Assembly (NCBI GenBank): GCA_964017185.1
Contig: OZ024875.1
Coordinates: 32,125,456-32,189,455, forward strand
Source of the DNA: Rugalucina vietnamica
Lineage: Eukaryota > Mollusca > Bivalvia > Lucinida > Lucinidae
Direction: 5' to 3'
DNA length: 64,000 nucleotides
In this document: piece by piece, positions 12,027-25,800 of the stretch
Numbering within the stretch: position 1 is the first letter of the stretch
How the letters are laid out: every line of letters starts with the position of its first letter
The notes under the pieces: generated by a model
What the model saw: the letters and a program-made list of their open reading frames with translations, nothing else
Database searches by the model: none
Told to the model about the DNA's origin: nothing
Position numbers and translations under genes: made by a program

Positions 12027-15000
12027 AAAACTATCGAAAATGGAATTTTTTGACACCCCCCATGATATTGGGGGCCCTGGCTACCCATCTCATCCTCTTT
12101 CAATCCTAATGAGACTTACCACATACTTGTATATACTATACATCTATGTCGTAGTACTAGCGGCTTCCTGGCACAAGAGCTAATTTGGGAGCAGGAAACC
12201 GAAAACTCTCGAAAATGGAATTTTTGACACCCCCATGACATTGGGGGCCCTGGCTACCCCCATCTCATCCTCTTTCAATCCTGATGAGACTTGCCACATA
12301 CTTTTATATAGCATATACATTTATCACAGTACTAGCGGCTTCCTGGCACAAGAGCTAGTTTCAGAGCAGTAGACCTAGAAGTGTCGAAAATAGCCAATTC
12401 TGTACAGGAAAATATGACCCTAGAGCCGTTGGTGGGCCTGGCTACCCTCCTCATCCTCTTTCAATCCTAATGAGACTTGCCACATACATTCATATATCAT
12501 ATACCTTTATTGCAGTATAAGCGGCTTCCTGGCACAAGAGCTAGTTTGGGAGCAAGAGACCGAGAAAGATCGAAAATAATATTTTTGCACCCCCCTCTGA
12601 CATAGTGGGGGGTCTGGCTATCCATCTCATCCTCTTTTAATCCTGATGAGACTTGCCACATACTTGTATATACTATACATCTATGTCGTAGTACTAGCGA
12701 CTTCCTGGCACAAGAGCTAGTTTGGGAGCAGGAAACCGAAAACTCTCGAAAATGGAATTTTTGACACCCCCCATGACATTGGGGGCCCTGGCTACCCATC
12801 TCATCCTCTTTCAATCCTGATGAGACTTGCCACATACTTGTATATACTATACATCTATGTCGTAGTACTAGCGGCTGGCTTCCTGGCACAAGAGCTAGTT
12901 TGGGAGCAGGGAACCGAAAACTCTCGAAAATGGAATTTTTGACACCCCCATGACATTGGGGGCCCTGGCTACCCATCTCATCCTCTTTCAATCCTGATGA
13001 GACTTGCCACATACTTGTATATACTATACATCTATGTCGTAGTACTAGCGGCTTTCTGGCACAAGAGCTAGTTTGGGAGCAGGGAACCGAAAACTCTCGA
13101 AAATGGAATTTTTGACACCCCCCATGACATTGGGGGGCCCTGGCTACCCATCTCATCCTCTTTCAATCCTGATGAGACTTGCCACATACTTGTATATACT
13201 ATACATCTATGTCGTAGTACTAGCGGCTTCCTGGCACAAGAGCTAGTTTGGGAGCAGGAGACCGAAAACTATTGAAAATGGAATTTTTTGACACCCCCAT
13301 GATATTGGGGGCCCTGGCTACCCATCTCATCCTCTTTCAATCCTGATGAGACTTGCCACATACTTGTATATAACATATACATTTATCACAGTACTAGCGG
13401 CTTCCTGGCACAAGAGCTAGTTTCGGAGCAGGGAACCGAAAACTCTCGAAAATAGCCAATTCTGTACAGGAAAATATGACCCTAGAGCCGTTGGGGGGCC
13501 TGGCTACCCTCCTCATCCTCTTTCAATCCTAATGAGACTTGCCACAAACATTCATATATCATATACCTTTATTGCAGTATAAGCGGCTTCCTGGCACAAG
13601 AGCTAGTTTGGGAGCAAGAGACCGTGAAAGATCGAAAATAATTTTTTTGCACCCCCCTCTGACATAGTGGGGGGGGGGTCTGGCTACCCATCTCATCCTC
13701 TTTCAATCCTAGTGAGACTTGCCACATACTTGTATATACTATACATCTATGTCGTAGTACTAGCGGCTTCCTGGCACAAGAGCTAGTTTGGGAGCAGGGA
13801 ACCGAAAACTCTCGAAAATGGAATCTTTGACACCCCCTATGACATTGGGGGCCCTGGCTACCCATCTCATCCTCTTTCAATCCTGATGAGACTTGCCACA
13901 TACTTGTATATACTATACATCTATGTCGTAGTACTAGCGGCTTCCTGGCACAAGAGCTAGTTTGGGAGCAGGGAACCGAAACTCTCGAAAATGGAATTTT
14001 TGACACCCTCCATGACATTGGGGGCCCTGGCTACCCATCTCATCCTCTTTCAATCCTGATGAGACTTGCCACATACTTGTATATACTACACATCAATGTC
14101 GTAGTACTAGCGGCTTCCTGGCACAAGAGCTAGTTTGGGAGCAGGAGACCGAAAACTATCGAAAATGGAATTTTTTGACACCCCCCATGATATTGGGGGC
14201 CCTGGCTACCCATCTCATCCTCTTTCAATCCTGATGAGACTTGCCACATACTTTTATATAACATATACATTTATCACAGTACTAGCGGCTTCCTGGCACA
14301 AGAGCTAGTTTCGGAGCAGTAGACCTAGAAGTGTCGCAAATAACCAATTCTGTACAGGAAAATATAAACCTAGAGCCGTTGGGGGGCCTGGATACCCTCC
14401 TCATCCTCTTTCAATCCTAATGAGACTTGCCACATACATTCACATATCATATACCTTTATTGCAGTATAAGCGGCTTCCTGGCACAAGAGCTAGTTTGGG
14501 AGCAAGAGACCGAGAAAAATCGAAAATAATTTTTTTGCACCCCCCTCTGACATAGTGGGGGGTCTGGCTACCCATCTCATCCTCTTTCAATCCTGATGAG
14601 ACTTGCCACATACTTGTATATACTATACATCTATGTCGTAGTACTAGCGGTTTCCTGGCACAAGAGCTAGTTTGGGAGCAGGAGACCGAAAACTATCGAA
14701 AATGGAATTTTTTGACACCCCCATGACATTGGGGGCCCTGGCTACCCATCTCATCCTCTTTCAATCCTGATGAGACTTGCCATATACTTGTATATACTAT
14801 ACATCTATGTCGTAGTACTAGCGGCTTCCTGGCACAAGAGCTAGTTTGGGAGCAGGAGACCGAAAACTATCGAAAATGGAATTTTTTGACACCCTCCATG
14901 ACATTTGGGGCCCTGGCTACCCATCTCATCCTCTTTCAATCCTGATGAGACTTGCCACATACTTGTATATACTATACATCTATGTCGTAGTACTAGCGGC

Positions 15001-16150
15001 TTCCTGGCACAAGAGCTAGTTTGGGAGCAGGAAACCAAAAACTCTCGAAAATGGAATTTTTGACACCCCCCATGACATTGGGAGCCCAAGCTACCCATCT
15101 CATCCTCTTTCAATCCTAATGAGACTTGCCACATACTTGTATATAACATATACATTTATCACAGTACTAGCGGCTTCCTGGCACAAGAGCTAGTTTCGGA
15201 GCAGTAGACCTAGAAGTGTCGAAAATAGCCAGTTCTGTACAGGAAAATATGACCCTAGAGGCGTTGGGGGCCTGGCTTCCCTCCTCATCCTCTTTCAATC
15301 CTAATGAGACTTGACACATACATTCATATATCATATACCTTTATTGCAGTATAAGCGGCTTTCTGGCACAAGAGCTAGTTTGGGAGCAAGGTACCGAGAA
15401 ATATCGAAACTATTTTTTTTTGCAACCCCCTCTGACATAGTGGGGGGTCTGGCTACCCATCTCATCCTCTTTCAATCCTGATGAGACTTGCCACATACTT
15501 GTATATACTATACATCTATGTCGTAGTACTAGCGGCTTCCTGGCACAAGAGCTAGTTTGGGAGCAGGAAACCGAAAACTCTCGAAAATGGAATTTTTGAC
15601 ACCCCCCATGACATTGGGGGCCCTGGCTACTCATCTCATCCTCTTTCAATCCTGATGAGACTTGCCACATACTTGTATACACTATACATCTATGTCGTAG
15701 TACTAGCTGCTTCCTGGCACAAGAGCTAGTTTGGGAGCAGGAGACCGAAAACTATCGAAAATGGAATTTTTTGACACCCCCATGACATTGGGGGCCCTGG
15801 CTACCCATCTCATCCTCTTTCAATCCTGATGAGACTTGCCACATACTTGTATATACTATACATCTATGTCGTAGTACTAGCGTCTTCCAGGCACAAGAGC
15901 TAGTTTGGGAGCAGGAGACCGAAAACTATCGAAAATGGAATTTTTTGACACCCCCCATGTTATTGGGGGCCCTGGCTACCCATCTCATCCTCTTTCAATC
16001 CTGATGAGACTTGCCACATACTTTTATATAACATATACATTTATCACAGTACTAGCGGCTTCCTGGCACAAGTGCTAGTTTCGGAGCAGTAGACCTAGAA
16101 GTGTCGAAAATAGCCAATTCTGTACAGGAAAATATGACCCTAGAGCCGTT
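12027..16150 (-). repeat. Satellite array, right arm, transition zone
   Basis: The same satellite family continues in opposite orientation to 1-12023. The G-run of the d-type monomer starts at 12431, 13493, 14381, 15266 and 16151. The steps are 1062, 888, 885 and 885 bp, or about 6, 5, 5 and 5 monomers. Monomers are less uniform than those further right. One d-type monomer at about 13420-13490 carries a b-type segment (see findings). From 16151 the step becomes 710-711 bp and stays there. I read this stretch as older or less homogenised array flanking the higher-order repeat. Confidence 0.9.
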
Positions 16151-16158
16151 GGGGGGCC

Positions 16159-16334
16159 TGGCTACCCTCCTCATCCTCTTTCAATCCTGATGAGACTTGC
16201 CACATTCATTCATATATCATATACCTTTATTGCAGTATAAGCGGCTTCCTGGCACAAGAGCTAGTTTGGGAGCAAGAGACCGAGAAAGATCGAAAATAAT
16301 TTTTTTGCACCCCCCTCTGACATAGTGGGGGGTC
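16159..16334 (-). repeat. Reference monomer type a (176 bp)
   Basis: Bounded by successive TGGCTACCC landmarks. It is distinguished on the plus strand by ACCTTTATTGCAGTATAAGC, GGGAGCAAGAGACCGAG and the segment CTCTGACATAGTGGGGGG. It shares with all types the blocks TCATCCTCTTTCAATCCT and TGGCACAAGAGCTAGTTT. It is one of four types making the tetramer. Confidence 0.9.
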
Positions 16335-16508
16335 TGGCTACCCATCTCATCCTCTTTCAATCCTGATGAGACTTGCCACATACTTGTATATACTATACAT
16401 CTATGTCGTAGTACTAGCGGCTTCCTGGCACAAGAGCTAGTTTGGGAGCAGGAAACCGAAAACTCTCGAAAATGGAATTTTTGACACCCCCCATGACATT
16501 GGGGGCCC
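16335..16508 (-). repeat. Reference monomer type b (174 bp)
   Basis: Distinguished by GGAAACCGAAAACTCTCG and CCATGACATTGGGGGCCC. The C-run before ATGACATT has six C here and five in the two other tetramers of the dodecamer. That difference shifts the open frame on the minus strand and so changes the length of the spurious ORF. Confidence 0.9.
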
Positions 16509-16683
16509 TGGCTACCCATCTCATCCTCTTTCAATCCTGATGAGACTTGCCACATACTTGTATATACTATACATCTATGTCGTAGTACTAGCGGCTTCCT
16601 GGCACAAGAGCTAGTTTGGGAGCAGGAGACCGAAAACTATCGAAAATGGAATTTTTTGACACCCCCCATGATATTGGGGGCCC
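16509..16683 (-). repeat. Reference monomer type c (175 bp)
   Basis: Distinguished by GGAGACCGAAAACTATCG (with TATCG where type b has CTCTCG) and CCATGATATTGGGGGCCC. A sub-variant with GGGAGCCC instead of GGGGGCCC marks particular dodecamers (near 25199, 29461, 31593, 35853, 40117, 42247, 46508, 50770 and 55032) and reveals a longer period. Confidence 0.9.
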
Positions 16684-16869
16684 TGGCTACCCATCTCATC
16701 CTCTTTCAATCCTGATGAGACTTGCCACATACTTTTATATAACATATACATTTATCACAGTACTAGCGGCTTCCTGGCACAAGAGCTAGTTTCGGAGCAG
16801 TAGACCTAGAAGTGTCGAAAATAGCCAATTCTGTACAGGAAAATATGACCCTAGAGCCGTTGGGGGGCC
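16684..16869 (-). repeat. Reference monomer type d (186 bp)
   Basis: The longest and most divergent type. It carries ACATTTATCACAGTACTAGC, GGAGCAGTAGACCTAGAAGT, then AGCCAATTCTGTACAGGA and CCTAGAGCCGTTGGGGGG before the landmark. Its spacing shows how the array period changes from 5-6 monomers (before 16151) to 4 (after). Confidence 0.9.
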
Positions 16870-19800
16870 TGGCTACCCTCCTCATCCTCTTTCAATCCTG
16901 ATGAGACTTGCCACATACATTCATATATCATATACCTTTATTGCAGTATAAGCGGCTTTCTGGCACAAGAGCTAGTTTGGGAGCAAGAGACCGAGAAAGA
17001 TCGAAAATAATTTTTTTGCACCCCCCTCTGACATAGTGGGGGGTCTGGCTACCCATCTCATCCTCTTTCAATCCTGATGAGACTTGCCACATACTTGTAT
17101 ATACTATACATCTATGTCGTAGTACTAGCGGCTTCCTGGCACAAGAGCTAGTTTGGGAGCAGGAAACCGAAAACTCTCGAAAATGGAATTTTTGACACCC
17201 CCATGACATTGGGGGCCCTGGCTACCCATCTCATCCTCTTTCAATCCTGATGAGACTTGCCACATACTTGTATATACTATACATCTATGTCGTAGTACTA
17301 GCGGCTTCCTGGCACAAGAGCTAGTTTGGGAGCAGGAGACCGAAAACTATCGAAAATGGAATTTTTTGACACCCCCCATGATATTGGGGGCCCTGGCTAC
17401 CCATCTCATCCTCTTTCAATCCTGATGAGACTTGCCACATACTTTTATATAACATATACATTTATCACAGTACTAGCGGCTTCCTGGCACAAGAGCTAGT
17501 TTCGAAGCAGTAGACCTAGAAGTGTCGAAAATAGCAAATTCTGTACAGGAAAATATGACCCTAGAGCCGTTGGGGGGCCTGGCTACCCTCCTCATCCTCT
17601 TTCAATCCTGATGAGACTTGCCACATTCATTCATATGTCATATACCTTTATTGCAGTATAAGCGGCTTCCTGGCACAAGAGCTAGTTTGGGAGCAAGAGA
17701 CCGAGAAAGATCGAAAATAATTTTTTTGCACCCCCCTCTGACATAGTGGGGGGTCTGGCTACCCATCTCATCCTCTTTCAATCCTGATGAGACTTGCCAC
17801 ATACTTGTATATACTATACATCTATGTCGTAGTACTAGCGGCTTCCTGGCACAAGAGCTAGTTTGGGAGCAGGAAACCGAAAACTCTCGAAAATGGAATT
17901 TTTGACACCCCCATGACATTGGGGGCCCTGGCTACCCATCTCATCCTCTTTCAATCCTGATGAGACTTGCCACATACTTGTATATACTATACATCTATGT
18001 CGTAGTACTAGCGGCTTCCTGGCACAAGAGCTAGTTTGGGAGCAGGAGACCGAAAACTATCGAAAATGGAATTTTTTGACACCCCCCATGATATTGGGGG
18101 CCCTGGCTACCCATCTCATCCTCTTTCAATCCTGATGAGACTTGCCACATACTTTTATATAACATATACATTTATCACAGTACTAGCGGCTTCCTGGCAC
18201 AAGTGCTAGTTTCGGAGCAGTAGACCTAGAAGTGTCGAAAATAGCCAATTCTGTACAGGAAAATATGACCCTAGAGCCGTTGGGGGGCCTGGCTACCCTC
18301 CTCATCCTCTTTCAATCCTGATGAGACTTGCCACATTCATTCATATATCATATACCTTTATTGCAGTATAAGCGGCTTCCTGGCACAAGAGCTAGTTTGG
18401 GAGCAAGAGACCGAGAAAGATCGAAAATAATTTTTTTGCACCCCCCTCTGACATAGTGGGGGGTCTGGCTACCCATCTCATCCTCTTTCAATCCTGATGA
18501 GACTTGCCACATACTTGTATATACTATACATCTATGTCGTAGTACTAGCGGCTTCCTGGCACAAGAGCTAGTTTGGGAGCAGGAAACCGAAAACTCTCGA
18601 AAATGGAATTTTTGACACCCCCCATGACATTGGGGGCCCTGGCTACCCATCTCATCCTCTTTCAATCCTGATGAGACTTGCCACATACTTGTATATACTA
18701 TACATCTATGTCGTAGTACTAGCGGCTTCCTGGCACAAGAGCTAGTTTGGGAGCAGGAGACCGAAAACTATCGAAAATGGAATTTTTTGACACCCCCCAT
18801 GATATTGGGGGCCCTGGCTACCCATCTCATCCTCTTTCAATCCTGATGAGACTTGCCACATACTTTTATATAACATATACATTTATCACAGTACTAGCGG
18901 CTTCCTGGCACAAGAGCTAGTTTCGGAGCAGTAGACCTAGAAGTGTCGAAAATAGCCAATTCTGTACAGGAAAATATGACCCTAGAGCCGTTGGGGGGCC
19001 TGGCTACCCTCCTCATCCTCTTTCAATCCTGATGAGACTTGCCACATACATTCATATATCATATACCTTTATTGCAGTATAAGCGGCTTTCTGGCACAAG
19101 AGCTAGTTTGGGAGCAAGAGACCGAGAAAGATCGAAAATAATTTTTTTGCACCCCCCTCTGACATAGTGGGGGGTCTGGCTACCCATCTCATCCTCTTTC
19201 AATCCTGATGAGACTTGCCACATACTTGTATATACTATACATCTATGTCGTAGTACTAGCGGCTTCCTGGCACAAGAGCTAGTTTGGGAGCAGGAAACCG
19301 AAAACTCTCGAAAATGGAATTTTTGACACCCCCATGACATTGGGGGCCCTGGCTACCCATCTCATCCTCTTTCAATCCTGATGAGACTTGCCACATACTT
19401 GTATATACTATACATCTATGTCGTAGTACTAGCGGCTTCCTGGCACAAGAGCTAGTTTGGGAGCAGGAGACCGAAAACTATCGAAAATGGAATTTTTTGA
19501 CACCCCCCATGATATTGGGGGCCCTGGCTACCCATCTCATCCTCTTTCAATCCTGATGAGACTTGCCACATACTTTTATATAACATATACATTTATCACA
19601 GTACTAGCGGCTTCCTGGCACAAGAGCTAGTTTCGGAGCAGTAGACCTAGAAGTGTCGAAAATAGCCAATTCTGTACAGGAAAATATGACCCTAGAGCCG
19701 TTGGGGGGCCTGGCTACCCTCCTCATCCTCTTTCAATCCTGATGAGACTTGCCACATTCATTCATATGTCATATACCTTTATTGCAGTATAAGCGGCTTC

Positions 19801-22800
19801 CTGGCACAAGAGCTAGTTTGGGAGCAAGAGACCGAGAAAGATCGAAAATAATTTTTTTGCACCCCCCTCTGACATAGTGGGGGGTCTGGCTACCCATCTC
19901 ATCCTCTTTCAATCCTGATGAGACTTGCCACATACTTGTATATACTATACATCTATGTCGTAGTACTAGCGGCTTCCTGGCACAAGAGCTAGTTTGGGAG
20001 CAGGAAACCGAAAACTCTCGAAAATGGAATTTTTGACACCCCCATGACATTGGGGGCCCTGGCTACCCATCTCATCCTCTTTCAATCCTGATGAGACTTG
20101 CCACATACTTGTATATACTATACATCTATGTCGTAGTACTAGCGGCTTCCTGGCACAAGAGCTAGTTTGGGAGCAGGAGACCGAAAACTATCGAAAATGG
20201 AATTTTTTGACACCCCCCATGATATTGGGGGCCCTGGCTACCCATCTCATCCTCTTTCAATCCTGATGAGACTTGCCACATACTTTTATATAACATATAC
20301 ATTTATCACAGTACTAGCGGCTTCCTGGCACAAGTGCTAGTTTCGGAGCAGTAGACCTAGAAGTGTCGAAAATAGCCAATTCTGTACAGGAAAATATGAC
20401 CCTAGAGCCGTTGGGGGGCCTGGCTACCCTCCTCATCCTCTTTCAATCCTGATGAGACTTGCCACATTCATTCATATATCATATACCTTTATTGCAGTAT
20501 AAGCGGCTTCCTGGCACAAGAGCTAGTTTGGGAGCAAGAGACCGAGAAAGATCGAAAATAATTGTTTTGCACCCCCCTCTGACATAGTGGGGGGTCTGGC
20601 TACCCATCTCATCCTCTTTCAATCCTGATGAGACTTGCCACATACTTGTATATACTATACATCTATGTCGTAGTACTAGCGGCTTCCTGGCACAAGAGCT
20701 AGTTTGGGAGCAGGAAACCGAAAACTCTCGAAAATGGAATTTTTGACACCCCCCATGACATTGGGGGCCCTGGCTACCCATCTCATCCTCTTTCAATCCT
20801 GATGAGACTTGCCACATACTTGTATATACTATACATCTATGTCGTAGTACTAGCGGCTTCCTGGCACAAGAGCTAGTTTGGGAGCAGGAGACCGAAAACT
20901 ATCGAAAATGGAATTTTTTGACACCCCCCATGATATTGGGGGCCCTGGCTACCCATCTCATCCTCTTTCAATCCTGATGAGACTTGCCACATACTTTTAT
21001 ATAACATATACATTTATCACAGTACTAGCGGCTTCCTGGCACAAGAGCTAGTTTCGGAGCAGTAGACCTAGAAGTGTCGAAAATAGCCAATTCTGTACAG
21101 GAAAATATGACCCTAGAGCCGTTGGGGGGCCTGGCTACCCTCCTCATCCTCTTTCAATCCTGATGAGACTTGCCACATACATTCATATATCATATACCTT
21201 TATTGCAGTATAAGCGGCTTTCTGGCACAAGAGCTAGTTTGGGAGCAAGAGACCGAGAAAGATCGAAAATAATTTTTTTGCACCCCCCTCTGACATAGTG
21301 GGGGGTCTGGCTACCCATCTCATCCTCTTTCAATCCTGATGAGACTTGCCACATACTTGTATATACTATACATCTATGTCGTAGTACTAGCGGCTTCCTG
21401 GCACAAGAGCTAGTTTGGGAGCAGGAAACCGAAAACTCTCGAAAATGGAATTTTTGACACCCCCATGACATTGGGGGCCCTGGCTACCCATCTCATCCTC
21501 TTTCAATCCTGATGAGACTTGCCACATACTTGTATATACTATACATCTATGTCGTAGTACTAGCGGCTTCCTGGCACAAGAGCTAGTTTGGGAGCAGGAG
21601 ACCGAAAACTATCGAAAATGGAATTTTTTGACACCCCCCATGATATTGGGGGCCCTGGCTACCCATCTCATCCTCTTTCAATCCTGATGAGACTTGCCAC
21701 ATACTTTTATATAACATATACATTTATCACAGTACTAGCGGCTTCCTGGCACAAGAGCTAGTTTCGGAGCAGTAGACCTAGAAGTGTCGAAAATAGCAAA
21801 TTCTGTACAGGAAAATATGACCCTAGAGCCGTTGGGGGGCCTGGCTACCCTCCTCATCCTCTTTCAATCCTGATGAGACTTGCCACATTCATTCATATGT
21901 CATATACCTTTATTGCAGTATAAGCGGCTTCCTGGCACAAGAGCTAGTTTGGGAGCAAGAGACCGAGAAAGATCGAAAATAATTTTTTTGCACCCCCCTC
22001 TGACATAGTGGGGGGTCTGGCTACCCATCTCATCCTCTTTCAATCCTGATGAGACTTGCCACATACTTGTATATACTATACATCTATGTCGTAGTACTAG
22101 CGGCTTCCTGGCACAAGAGCTAGTTTGGGAGCAGGAAACCGAAAACTCTCGAAAATGGAATTTTTGACACCCCCATGACATTGGGGGCCCTGGCTACCCA
22201 TCTCATCCTCTTTCAATCCTGATGAGACTTGCCACATACTTGTATATACTATACATCTATGTCGTAGTACTAGCGGCTTCCTGGCACAAGAGCTAGTTTG
22301 GGAGCAGGAGACCGAAAACTATCGAAAATGGAATTTTTTGACACCCCCATGATATTGGGGGCCCTGGCTACCCATCTCATCCTCTTTCAATCCTGATGAG
22401 ACTTGCCACATACTTTTATATAACATATACATTTATCACAGTACTAGCGGCTTCCTGGCACAAGTGCTAGTTTCGGAGCAGTAGACCTAGAAGTGTCGAA
22501 AATAGCCAATTCTGTACAGGAAAATATGACCCTAGAGCCGTTGGGGGGCCTGGCTACCCTCCTCATCCTCTTTCAATCCTGATGAGACTTGCCACATTCA
22601 TTCATATATCATATACCTTTATTGCAGTATAAGCGGCTTCCTGGCACAAGAGCTAGTTTGGGAGCAAGAGACCGAGAAAGATCGAAAATAATTTTTTTGC
22701 ACCCCCCTCTGACATAGTGGGGGGTCTGGCTACCCATCTCATCCTCTTTCAATCCTGATGAGACTTGCCACATACTTGTATATACTATACATCTATGTCG

Positions 22801-25800
22801 TAGTACTAGCGGCTTCCTGGCACAAGAGCTAGTTTGGGAGCAGGAAACCGAAAACTCTCGAAAATGGAATTTTTGACACCCCCCATGACATTGGGGGCCC
22901 TGGCTACCCATCTCATCCTCTTTCAATCCTGATGAGACTTGCCACATACTTGTATATACTATACATCTATGTCGTAGTACTAGCGGCTTCCTGGCACAAG
23001 AGCTAGTTTGGGAGCAGGAGACCGAAAACTATCGAAAATGGAATTTTTTGACACCCCCCATGATATTGGGGGCCCTGGCTACCCATCTCATCCTCTTTCA
23101 ATCCTGATGAGACTTGCCACATACTTTTATATAACATATACATTTATCACAGTACTAGCGGCTTCCTGGCACAAGAGCTAGTTTCGGAGCAGTAGACCTA
23201 GAAGTGTCGAAAATAGCCAATTCTGTACAGGAAAATATGACCCTAGAGCCGTTGGGGGGCCTGGCTACCCTCCTCATCCTCTTTCAATCCTGATGAGACT
23301 TGCCACATACATTCATATATCATATACCTTTATTGCAGTATAAGCGGCTTTCTGGCACAAGAGCTAGTTTGGGAGCAAGAGACCGAGAAAGATCGAAAAT
23401 AATTTTTTTGCACCCCCCTCTGACATAGTGGGGGGTCTGGCTACCCATCTCATCCTCTTTCAATCCTGATGAGACTTGCCACATACTTGTATATACTATA
23501 CATCTATGTCGTAGTACTAGCGGCTTCCTGGCACAAGAGCTAGTTTGGGAGCAGGAAACCGAAAACTCTCGAAAATGGAATTTTTGACACCCCCATGACA
23601 TTGGGGGCCCTGGCTACCCATCTCATCCTCTTTCAATCCTGATGAGACTTGCCACATACTTGTATATACTATACATCTATGTCGTAGTACTAGCGGCTTC
23701 CTGGCACAAGAGCTAGTTTGGGAGCAGGAGACCGAAAACTATCGAAAATGGAATTTTTTGACACCCCCCATGATATTGGGGGCCCTGGCTACCCATCTCA
23801 TCCTCTTTCAATCCTGATGAGACTTGCCACATACTTTTATATAACATATACATTTATCACAGTACTAGCGGCTTCCTGGCACAAGAGCTAGTTTCGGAGC
23901 AGTAGACCTAGAAGTGTCGAAAATAGCAAATTCTGTACAGGAAAATATGACCCTAGAGCCGTTGGGGGGCCTGGCTACCCTCCTCATCCTCTTTCAATCC
24001 TGATGAGACTTGCCACATTCATTCATATGTCATATACCTTTATTGCAGTATAAGCGGCTTCCTGGCACAAGAGCTAGTTTGGGAGCAAGAGACCGAGAAA
24101 GATCGAAAATAATTTTTTTGCACCCCCCTCTGACATAGTGGGGGGTCTGGCTACCCATCTCATCCTCTTTCAATCCTGATGAGACTTGCCACATACTTGT
24201 ATATACTATACATCTATGTCGTAGTACTAGCGGCTTCCTGGCACAAGAGCTAGTTTGGGAGCAGGAAACCGAAAACTCTCGAAAATGGAATTTTTGACAC
24301 CCCCATGACATTGGGGGCCCTGGCTACCCATCTCATCCTCTTTCAATCCTGATGAGACTTGCCACATACTTGTATATACTATACATCTATGTCGTAGTAC
24401 TAGCGGCTTCCTGGCACAAGAGCTAGTTTGGGAGCAGGAGACCGAAAACTATCGAAAATGGAATTTTTTGACACCCCCCATGATATTGGGGGCCCTGGCT
24501 ACCCATCTCATCCTCTTTCAATCCTGATGAGACTTGCCACATACTTTTATATAACATATACATTTATCACAGTACTAGCGGCTTCCTGGCACAAGTGCTA
24601 GTTTCGGAGCAGTAGACCTAGAAGTGTCGAAAATAGCCAATTCTGTACAGGAAAATATGACCCTAGAGCCGTTGGGGGGCCTGGCTACCCTCCTCATCCT
24701 CTTTCAATCCTGATGAGACTTGCCACATTCATTCATATATCATATACCTTTATTGCAGTATAAGCGGCTTCCTGGCACAAGAGCTAGTTTGGGAGCAAGA
24801 GACCGAGAAAGATCGAAAATAATTTTTTTGCACCCCCCTCTGACATAGTGGGGGGTCTGGCTACCCATCTCATCCTCTTTCAATCCTGATGAGACTTGCC
24901 ACATACTTGTATATACTATACATCTATGTCGTAGTACTAGCGGCTTCCTGGCACAAGAGCTAGTTTGGGAGCAGGAAACCGAAAACTCTCGAAAATGGAA
25001 TTTTTGACACCCCCCATGACATTGGGGGCCCTGGCTACCCATCTCATCCTCTTTCAATCCTGATGAGACTTGCCACATACTTGTATATACTATATATCTA
25101 TGTCGTAGTACTAGCGGCTTCCTGGCACAAGAGCTAGTTTGGGAGCAGGAGACCGAAAACTATCGAAAATGGAATTTTTTGACACCCCCCATGATATTGG
25201 GAGCCCTGGCTACCCATCTCATCCTCTTTCAATCCTGATGAGACTTGCCACATACTTTTATATAACATATACATTTATCACAGTACTAGCGGCTTCCTGG
25301 CACAAGAGCTAGTTTCGGAGCAGTAGACCTAGAAGTGTCGAAAATAGCCAATTCTGTACAGGAAAATATGACCCTAGAGCCGTTGGGGGGCCTGGCTACC
25401 CTCCTCATCCTCTTTCAATCCTGATGAGACTTGCCACATACATTCATATATCATATACCTTTATTGCAGTATAAGCGGCTTTCTGGCACAAGAGCTAGTT
25501 TGGGAGCAAGAGACCGAGAAAGATCGAAAATAATTTTTTTGCACCCCCCTCTGACATAGTGGGGGGTCTGGCTACCCATCTCATCCTCTTTCAATCCTGA
25601 TGAGACTTGCCACATACTTGTATATACTATACATCTATGTCGTAGTACTAGCGGCTTCCTGGCACAAGAGCTAGTTTGGGAGCAGGAAACCGAAAACTCT
25701 CGAAAATGGAATTTTTGACACCCCCATGACATTGGGGGCCCTGGCTACCCATCTCATCCTCTTTCAATCCTGATGAGACTTGCCACATACTTGTATATAC

